Below are positions 29,716 to 35,972 of a stretch of 35,972 nt of DNA, piece by piece. Position numbers and translations under genes: made by a program. Positions within the stretch are counted from its first letter, which is position 1. Every line of letters begins with the position of its first letter. Source of the stretch: an uncultured Arachnia sp. (lineage in GTDB: Bacteria; Actinomycetota; Actinomycetes; Propionibacteriales; Propionibacteriaceae). The stretch spans positions 1 to 35,972 of the forward strand of contig CANLSH010000033.1 in assembly GCA_947493705.1 (NCBI GenBank). The letters run 5' to 3'. The notes beneath the pieces were generated by a model. It was not told the DNA's origin, did no database searches, and saw nothing but the letters and a program-made list of their open reading frames with translations.

Positions 29716-31161
29716 TCAGGTCATGATGACGGTGAAGAAGATTCCAACCAGCGCCAGCAGGAGTACGGCGTTGGCGGCCACCACGGTCTTCATGACCTGG
29801 CTGGTGGCGGCTGCGTCGACTCCCAAGTCGTCTGTTCCCGAAGAGCTCTGCGCGAGGCTGACAGCCAGCGCCAAGCGCGGTGGACTCATCATCACTGCCG
29901 AGGATGCGGCGATCAGCACCACTGCCAGAACTTGTGCCGGGTCGTAGCCCAGTCCGGTGGCGGCGTCAGTCAGTCCTGGCGCCAACATGGCGGCCGAGGC
30001 CGAGTTTGAGCCGGTCACGTACCCGGCCAGGGAACTGATCAGTGGAGTGGCGACGGCGAATCCAGCGCCGAGACCAGCGACGGCGTCCGCCAGAACATCG
30101 CTCATCCCATTCAACGACAGCAGCCCACCGAACACCACGAACAGCATCGTCGTGAGAGCGACCGGGAATGCCCGGCGCCAACCCTCCCGTCGTGCCGTCG
30201 CGACCAGCCGTCGTTCCGCTCCCAGCAGTCTTGGCGCTGCGAACACCGTCACAACCAGCCACAACGCGGGCCCTGAGAGAACCTCGCCGAACTTGCCGAG
30301 GTCCAGGAAGCGCACGACCACCGCAGAGACGAGGAGACCGGCCGCGAGGAAGATGTAGGGGGACAGCGATCGCAGAACCGTGCGGTCCATCGTGATCGGC
30401 TGCTTGTGCTTGAGCCTGCCCATCAGCAGCAATGCAGCGATCGCGGCGACAGCGCCGGAGACTCCCGCCAGTGGTGGACCCAACACCCAACTCACGCCGA
30501 GGATCACCAGCCACATCGTCAGGATCGCGACGGCGGCCTCCCCGAGCTGCGACTTCGCGGCGCGCCATCCAACACCGACCACGAGGATGGTTGCACCCAT
30601 GATGGCGATGCCAGGAAGCGCGAGAACGGCGATCCACATCCCCAGCGTGTGGAACGGCACCTCCCCCAGCTGGGCCATGATCAGCACGGCGGGCGCCAAG
30701 GAGCCCCATGGGCCCAGGAGAATGCCGAGCAGCCCGATGGCGGCGGACTGGCGCACGGAGAGCCCGATACGAATGAGCAGGGGGACCGAGACAACCAGGC
30801 CCAGTCCCCACCCGATGATGGTCTCCGCGAACGGGGCAACACCGAGACCAACAACCAGGATTGCTCGAGCCTGGTTGTGCGCGGACTGTTGAAGCCACTC
30901 CGCAATCCGTGCCTGTGCGCCCGTCGCGGTGAGGAGCTCGGCCAGACTGGTGCCACCGATCACGATGACGACGACGATCAGGATCGTCTCCCCGAGTGCG
31001 GGTCCGAGGTTTGCGACGTCGCTCATTCTGATGGGGAACCAAATGAGAGACAGCGCAACCGTGAGCGCCAGAGTGATGAGCACCGCCCGCAGAGTGGGGA
31101 CCTTCACGCTCAGGAGGACGGCAACAACGACGATGGGCAGGGCAGCCAACAGGAGGGTCAA
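29716..31161 (-). CDS. Second LctP-family (lactate permease-like) transporter
   Basis: This 481-residue transporter of the LctP family is shorter than the permease in the lactate operon (557). It should carry a monocarboxylate such as lactate or glycolate with protons. Hydrophobic helices run throughout. Family marks are GLGVAPFAETIIGWGLGLV (residues about 105-123), LLGPWGSLAPAVLIMAQLG, SSLAGYVTGSNSASAAMLAPG and AASSAVMMSPPRLALAVSLAQ. The start appears to be TTG at 31161: an in-frame TGA lies four codons upstream and the first helix begins at once, so no better start exists. No ribosome-binding site is obvious. No catabolic gene adjoins it, so substrate and role are inferred from the family alone. 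Confidence 0.85.
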   Translation of the reverse strand: MTLLLAALPIVVVAVLLSVKVPTLRAVLITLALTVALSLIWFPIRMSDVANLGPALGETILIVVVIVIGGTSLAELLTATGAQARIAEWLQQSAHNQARAILVVGLGVAPFAETIIGWGLGLVVSVPLLIRIGLSVRQSAAIGLLGILLGPWGSLAPAVLIMAQLGEVPFHTLGMWIAVLALPGIAIMGATILVVGVGWRAAKSQLGEAAVAILTMWLVILGVSWVLGPPLAGVSGAVAAIAALLLMGRLKHKQPITMDRTVLRSLSPYIFLAAGLLVSAVVVRFLDLGKFGEVLSGPALWLVVTVFAAPRLLGAERRLVATARREGWRRAFPVALTTMLFVVFGGLLSLNGMSDVLADAVAGLGAGFAVATPLISSLAGYVTGSNSASAAMLAPGLTDAATGLGYDPAQVLAVVLIAASSAVMMSPPRLALAVSLAQSSSGTDDLGVDAAATSQVMKTVVAANAVLLLALVGIFFTVIMT

Positions 31162-31333
31162 CGGGATGGCTCAGCATTCTGTTCGTGTGATGTGGAGCGC
31201 GGCAATGACGGCCTCAGAGAAGCGTCCCACAATCTCGCGTCATCCACCTCTCAGCCATCACGCCCCCAACATGTGAAGTGAGGTTCCATGCGGATTGCGC
31301 AGCGTGGACGTGTTGACCCGACGTCGTGCGGCA

Positions 31334-32242
31334 TCAGCGCGGCGGCTGTGTCTGACATCGAGCTTCTCTCGGGAGACCTTCGTCCCAGAACTCAAGGGTC
31401 TGCGCCAACCAGAACGTCGTGAAGAGCACCAGCAGGACCGCTTCCAATACGAAGACCACTGGGAAGTCGGGACGGGAACTGGCAGCGGAGGCCCAGTAAT
31501 ACACCAACGCCATCAGCAACACCACCGCCATGAACCCTGCGATGATCCGGTAGATGACACGGTAGGACACGAACCTTCCCGCCATCTGGAATGCATGGTC
31601 GGTGCGCAACGCGTTATACCAGACCACCACAACGATCAGCCCGAACATCGACAATGCAGCGACGTAGTGGGCTGTCTCCAGGAACGGGTCACGTGGCCCC
31701 CAGAAGAACCAGATCGCGAATCCTGCCCACACCACGGTGGCGCCCGTCAGACTGAGGCGGGTCGCCCGGTTCGGGACGTCGGAGCGGATGACCGTCCACC
31801 ATGCGAGGACGAGAACTGGCAGGCCGATGAGGATGAGAGCCGCCACATTGTTCTCCACCCCGGGCAGGAACTCCGCGCCGATACACCGCTTCGCACCCTC
31901 TCGGCACAGCCCGTCGGATGCTGGCACCGGGGTTGGAACGAACGCCACCACCGGAGCCAACATGCCCGCAAGATTGAGGGCGATCTCCTCCACAACAGGT
32001 CGACCCTTGATCGCCACCAGAGCGAGACCCGTCGCGACGAGGGTCCCCACAAACACGCTGCGCACGGGACCGTAGTAGTACTCACTGATCGATGATCTGA
32101 TGGCTCCGCCATCGGCGATGATCTGCAGCACGACGGCGAGGAACAGCAGCAGGACCGCGCCGATGATCGCAGCTCGGACGTACCGGTAGGTCTGGATGGA
32201 CGCGACGTCAATCTCGGCGGTGGGTGGCTCGCGATTGATCAT
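31334..32242 (-). CDS. Multi-pass membrane protein of unknown function
   Basis: This 302-residue protein has about seven to eight hydrophobic helices, for example AAIIGAVLLLFLAVVLQII (residues about 28-46), AALILIGLPVLVLAWWTVI, VVWAGFAIWFFWGP and FPVVFVLEAVLLVLFTTFWLA. A distinctive early motif is SISEYYYGPVRSVFVGTL (about 55-72), shared with uncharacterised membrane proteins and loosely like DUF998. A pair of Cys residues (CREGAKRC, about 113-120) may be extracytoplasmic. ATG at 32242 has AGGAG nine bases upstream. It ends 172 bp before the permease-like gene on the same strand, too far to claim an operon. No function can be assigned. Confidence 0.75.
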   Translation of the reverse strand: MINREPPTAEIDVASIQTYRYVRAAIIGAVLLLFLAVVLQIIADGGAIRSSISEYYYGPVRSVFVGTLVATGLALVAIKGRPVVEEIALNLAGMLAPVVAFVPTPVPASDGLCREGAKRCIGAEFLPGVENNVAALILIGLPVLVLAWWTVIRSDVPNRATRLSLTGATVVWAGFAIWFFWGPRDPFLETAHYVAALSMFGLIVVVVWYNALRTDHAFQMAGRFVSYRVIYRIIAGFMAVVLLMALVYYWASAASSRPDFPVVFVLEAVLLVLFTTFWLAQTLEFWDEGLPREARCQTQPPR

Positions 32243-32361
32243 CCCACGTGGCTCCTGTCCTCACCCGGGCCGCATCCGGTGCGACCACGCGCGTCCCGAA
32301 GGCACCGGGCGTCGGCACCTGGTAGTCATGATGCCACCTCAGAACGGTCGCCGACGGTGAC

Positions 32362-32388
32362 GGATGCCCCCGCGTAGGCGAGGCGGAC
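32362..32388 (-). repeat. Decayed terminal CRISPR repeat
   Basis: The 27 bases here match the array repeat at 20 of 27 positions. It keeps the CCCCGCG core (32368-32374) and the GGCGGAC end (32382-32388). It lies exactly 61 bases before the corresponding bases of the first intact repeat. Mutation is heaviest in the part that would be the 5' handle of the crRNA. Decay of the repeat farthest from the leader is usual, and this sets the leader-distal end of the array. Confidence 0.8.
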
Positions 32389-32421
32389 ACGATCGGCACG
32401 TTGAAGAACGTCTGGTCAAAG

Positions 32422-35400
32422 GGGTCATCCCCGCGCTGGCGGGGCGGACTGATCCTCACGATCATCGTCGCCGACGCAGCTGGGGTCATCCCCGCGGTGG
32501 CGGGGCGGACAAGCAGGGCGCCACCGCCACCTTGGAGATCCCCGGGGTCATCCCCGCGCTGGCGGGGCGGACACAGCACGATCTAGAGTCGCTGTGGGGA
32601 TCGCGGGGTCATCCCCGCGCTGGCGGGGCGGACCATGCGTTGCTTGAACGCCGCCAACTCGGCTTCGGGTCATCCCCGCGCTGGCGGGGCGGACCTGGCT
32701 CAGATCAGGACCTCGGAGTTTTCGACGGGGTCATCCCCGCGCTGGCGGGGCGGACCTACGTTGCGGGACGCTGGCTCCTCGCCCGTCCGGGTCATCCCCG
32801 CGCTGGCGGGGCGGACGACGTCACTAGGACTGTGGAGCATTGGTACCGGGGGTCATCCCCGCGCTGGCGGGGCGGACGTCGGGCTTCTGCACTGGAAGGG
32901 TGCCACCTACGGGTCATCCCCGCGCTGGCGGGGCGGACGTGATGTCGCCGGCGTTCACGGAGCGACGAGAGGGGTCATCCCCGCGCTGGCGGGGTGGACC
33001 TGAGGATGAGGCGGCGTTTGAGAATGTCGCCTGGGTCATCCCCGCGCTGGCGGGGCGGACGTTGTCTGTGGCGACGTCGATTGGCAGTGCCAGGGGTCAT
33101 CCCCGCGCTGGCGGGGCGGACGGTGGTATGAACACGGCCACCGTTTCGCTGCCGAGGTCATCCCCGCGCTGGCAGGGCGGACCTCACGGGCCTGATGCTG
33201 ATGGTGATTGCACTGGGGTCATCCCCGCGCTGGCGGGGCGGACGAGGCTGCCGCCTGGTCAATCCCGACTATTGCCGGGTCATCCCCGCGCTGGCGGGGC
33301 GGACCCGCCACAGATGTGATCCTTTCGCTCATACACCGGGTCATCCCCGCGCTGGCGGGGCGGACTCACTACGGGCGCGGCCAGCGGGGTGGCATCCGGG
33401 GTCATCCCCGCGCTGGCGGGGCGGACTGCTTCAGCACCTCCGTGATTGGGCGTAGGTCGGGGTCATCCCCGCGCTGGCGGGGCGGACTCAAGTCGGCGCT
33501 CCGTCATGGCCCTGCGTTCGGGGTCATCCCCGCGCTGGCGGGGCGGACCCGAGTTTCCGCATCATGTCTGCAACGATTGCGGGGTCATCCCCGCGCTGGC
33601 GGGGCGGACTTTCTCCGAACCACCATATGGCTATGGCGGCTGGGGTCATCCCCGCGCTGGCGGGGCGGACAATGGCGGCGTGAACGTTTGCCAAACTGAA
33701 CGGGGGTCATCCCCGCGCTGGCGGGGCGGACTGCCTATTGAAGAATGGTCAGATGAACCCATCGGGGTCATCCCCGCGCTGGCGGGGCGGACGTCGGTGA
33801 GGTGGTCGAGGGTGTCGGCGATGGGGGGTCATCCCCGCGCTGGCGGGGCGGACTTGACGGGGGTCTCGTCGGGGTAGCCGTGCTCGGGGTCATCCCCGCG
33901 CTGGCGGGGCGGACGACCACTCCGCAATGAACCACTGCGCATCGGGGGGGTCATCCCCGCGCTGGCGGGGCGGACCCGCCCGGGCGGGGATTCTTCACTG
34001 TGGGACGGGGGTCATCCCCGCGCTGGCGGGGCGGACAAAGTCGTCGCACGAGAGTTCAGCCTCGTCCCGGGGTCATCCCCGCGCTGGCGGGGCGGACCGG
34101 GCGGGTGCCGAATACGCGTGCCGGCGCTAGGGTCATCCCCGCGCTGGCGGGGCGGACGAGACTGGCGCGTTGGCCTTGTCCAACTGCACCGGGTCATCCC
34201 CGCGCTGGCGGGGCGGACTGCTGTGAGCGCTTCGCACGGGCGGCCAGGACGGGGTCATCCCCGCGCTGGCGGGGCGGACGCAGCTTTCAAGTCACCCTGC
34301 TCAGCGCGAATGGGGTCATCCCCGCGCTGGCGGGGCGGACGAGTCGGTTGCTTTTGCTCGAGCTGTTGCCCAGGGGTCATCCCCGCGCTGGCGGGGCGGA
34401 CGCTCGTCAGTGGTTGGAGAATGAGCGGCGCATGGGGTCATCCCCGCGCTGGTGGGGCGGACATGCACCGGGCTTTTCGCCACTCTGCCGACGAAGGGTC
34501 ATCCCCGCGCTGGCGGGGCGGACTAGAGAGCGTCATGCTCTTGGAAAGCTGTTTCGGGGTCATCCCCGCGCTGGCGGGGCGGACCCGGACTCGTTGCGCC
34601 GTGCGGAGTCGAAGGTGGGGTCATCCCCGCGCTGGCGGGGCGGACGGCATTCAGTGAGCAGGTGGGCGAGGGTCAGGAGGGGTCATCCCCGCGCTGGCGG
34701 GGCGGACCTCAGGCGATTTGGGCGCAAGAGGTTGATCTTGGGGTCATCCCCGCGCTGGCGGGGCGGACGAGGGGTCGGACATGTCCGACACGGCCTCGGA
34801 GGGGTCATCCCCGCGCTGGCGGGGCGGACAACCTCGTCAACGCGGGGGGCGTGAACACGGCGGGGTCATCCCCGCGCTGGCGGGGCGGACCGATATGCGG
34901 GAGTTGTCGGGGCTGGTGGGGCAGGGTCATCCCCGCGCTGGCGGGGCGGACATGAGCGAGCCATTAGCCCTCCTTGCGTCGTAGGGGTCATCCCCGCGCT
35001 GGCGGGGCGGACCGGTCCGGATCGCTCTCGTCGCGCCGCTTGCCGGGGTCATCCCCGCGCTGGCGGGGCGGACCCATCGTCTCGGGTGTCAGCTCGGTGG
35101 TGGAGGGTCATCCCCGCGCTGGCGGGGCGGACCGTGAGTGCATCTTCACCGTCCTCCCGGACTGGGGGTCATCCCCGCGCTGGCGGGGCGGACGTATGTC
35201 CACGATTCAAACAATTCGTCTGTGACGGGTCATCCCCGCGCTGGCGGGGCGGACGGCGGTGTCCCGTTTTGTGTGTCAGGCCCACAGGGGTCATCCCCGC
35301 GCTGGCGGGGCGGACGTCCGGCGGCGCCGGTTGATGGCAGGCCGGGCGGGGTCATCCCCGCGCTGGCGGGGCGGACGTAGTTGGAGTAGGAGCAGGAGTA

Positions 35401-35972
35401 GGTGGGGGGGGTCATCCCCGCGCTGGCGGGGCGGACACTGGATCACCGCCCTCGGTGCTGTCGGGAATGGGGTCATCCCCGCGCTGGCGGGGCGGACGTG
35501 GCCAAGTCACGATTCTGGCGGATGAGCGCCGGGTCATCCCCGCGCTGGCGGGGCGGACGGGGGGTTTCGGGACCAGGGCGGTGCGTATCAGGGGTCATCC
35601 CCGCGCTGGCGGGGCGGACGTTGACGTGAAGACCATGAAAGACGTTCGCCCGGGGTCATCCCCGCGCTGGCGGGGCGGACTCGCTCCCAGCTGTGGTGGT
35701 TTTCACTGTCGAGGGGTCATCCCCGCGCTGGCGGGGCGGACCTTGCGGATGGGCTCGACTTCGGTGTTGAAGCGGGGTCATCCCCGCGCTGGCGGGGCGG
35801 ACCAACAGGATCAACTTTCGATGTCGGCTGCGGTGGGGTCATCCCCGCGCTGGCGGGGCGGACATGAGCAGTTCGACCGCGACGTCAGGTCTGCCGGGGT
35901 CATCCCCGCGCTGGCGGGGCGGACCGCTGGTGGCGTTGGTGTCGCCTGAGCCGGGGGGGGTCATCCCCGCGC
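32422..35972 (-). CRISPR. Type I-E CRISPR array, 59 repeats in view, continuing past the window
   Basis: Fifty-nine copies of a 28-bp repeat (halves GGGTCATCCCCGCG and CTGGCGGGGCGGAC on the plus strand) alternate with 58 spacers. The last repeat is cut at 35972. The period is 61 bp, giving 33-base spacers, except for intervals of 62 (to 32545 and 34680), 60 (to 34130 and 35409) and 59 (to 35105). The reverse complement ends in GATGACCC, aligning with the GATAAACC handle of the E. coli I-E repeat, so transcription runs on the minus strand. Variant repeats stand at 32483, 32972, 33155 and 34435. Three of the four are in the first 13 repeats, at the presumed old end. Leader and cas genes should lie right of the window; none is inside. 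Confidence 0.98.

Noticed and set aside
29966..31177. Minus-strand ATG open frame of 403 codons overlapping the second LctP gene in another frame
   Set aside because: Its product is Arg/His-rich without hydrophobic segments, while the TTG frame gives a full LctP transporter.
32237..32262. GATCATCCCACGTGGC, resembling a CRISPR repeat, at the start of the membrane-protein gene
   Set aside because: It is three bases out of the 61-bp register and is explained by the start codon and upstream region of the gene.
32364..35949. Long open frames through the CRISPR array (for example 34000-34854) with repeated SSPRWRGG or VIPALAGRT peptides
   Set aside because: They are translations of the 61-bp repeat unit in rotating frames, with no ribosome-binding sites and no independent coding signal.

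Overview
The window is high-GC DNA with compact operons, ATGA/GTGA stop-start overlaps, GTG and TTG starts and several probable leaderless genes. This points to an actinobacterium. A lactate-oxidation operon, a single-chain biotin carboxylase and secreted proteins ending in Trp/Cys-rich repeats fit the Propionibacteriaceae (Propionibacteriales), but that assignment is inferred from gene content and not from a marker gene. No rRNA, tRNA, intact insertion sequence or phage gene was seen.

Layout. 1-2300 is a patchy region: a small HTH regulator with a DUF5655-like protein, an NTF2-like protein, then a gap holding inverted repeats and a frameshifted remnant of a serine recombinase. 2304-5297 (minus) is a three-gene LolA-like protein/ABC transporter operon. 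5503-9036 (plus) holds a CvrA/NhaP2-type cation/proton antiporter followed by an OmpR-type two-component system. 9051-17399 is a lactate locus: a FadR/LldR-type regulator, divergent from an operon of lactate permease, LutA, LutB, LutC and a large FAD/Fe-S D-lactate dehydrogenase. A textbook-like LldR operator overlaps the operon's promoter. 17746-18837 is a PadR regulator with its HAAS-type membrane partner. 18962-19944 is a two-gene module with a DUF6036/AbiEii-like nucleotidyltransferase, which looks like a toxin-antitoxin or defence pair. 19961-25432 (minus) encodes an 1823-residue single-chain acyl-CoA carboxylase. 25627-25782 has three tandem copies of a 53-bp interspersed-type repeat, followed by a PaiB-like FMN protein. 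26688-28994 (minus) is a secreted purple-acid-phosphatase-like enzyme, divergent from a small DUF898 membrane protein. 29716-32242 (minus) holds a second LctP-family permease and an unknown membrane protein.

The last 3.6 kb is a type I-E CRISPR array: 59 recognisable repeats (the last cut by the window edge) on a 61-bp period, plus one decayed repeat in register at the left end. The repeat orientation, and the clustering of mutated repeats at the left, indicate transcription on the minus strand. The leader and cas genes should therefore lie beyond the right edge. The base at the spacer's repeat-proximal end is strongly biased, which looks like the PAM-derived nucleotide known from the E. coli system.

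How it fits together: the chromosome segment describes a lactate-consuming actinobacterium. It has two LctP permeases, L- and D-lactate oxidation under one regulator, acyl-CoA carboxylation, ion homeostasis and two-component signalling. Mobile-element debris and defence loci (a nucleotidyltransferase pair and a large CRISPR array) are interspersed. No system in the window is clearly new. The least characterised candidates are the two-gene nucleotidyltransferase module, the HTH/DUF5655 pair and the dyad-rich intergenic regions.
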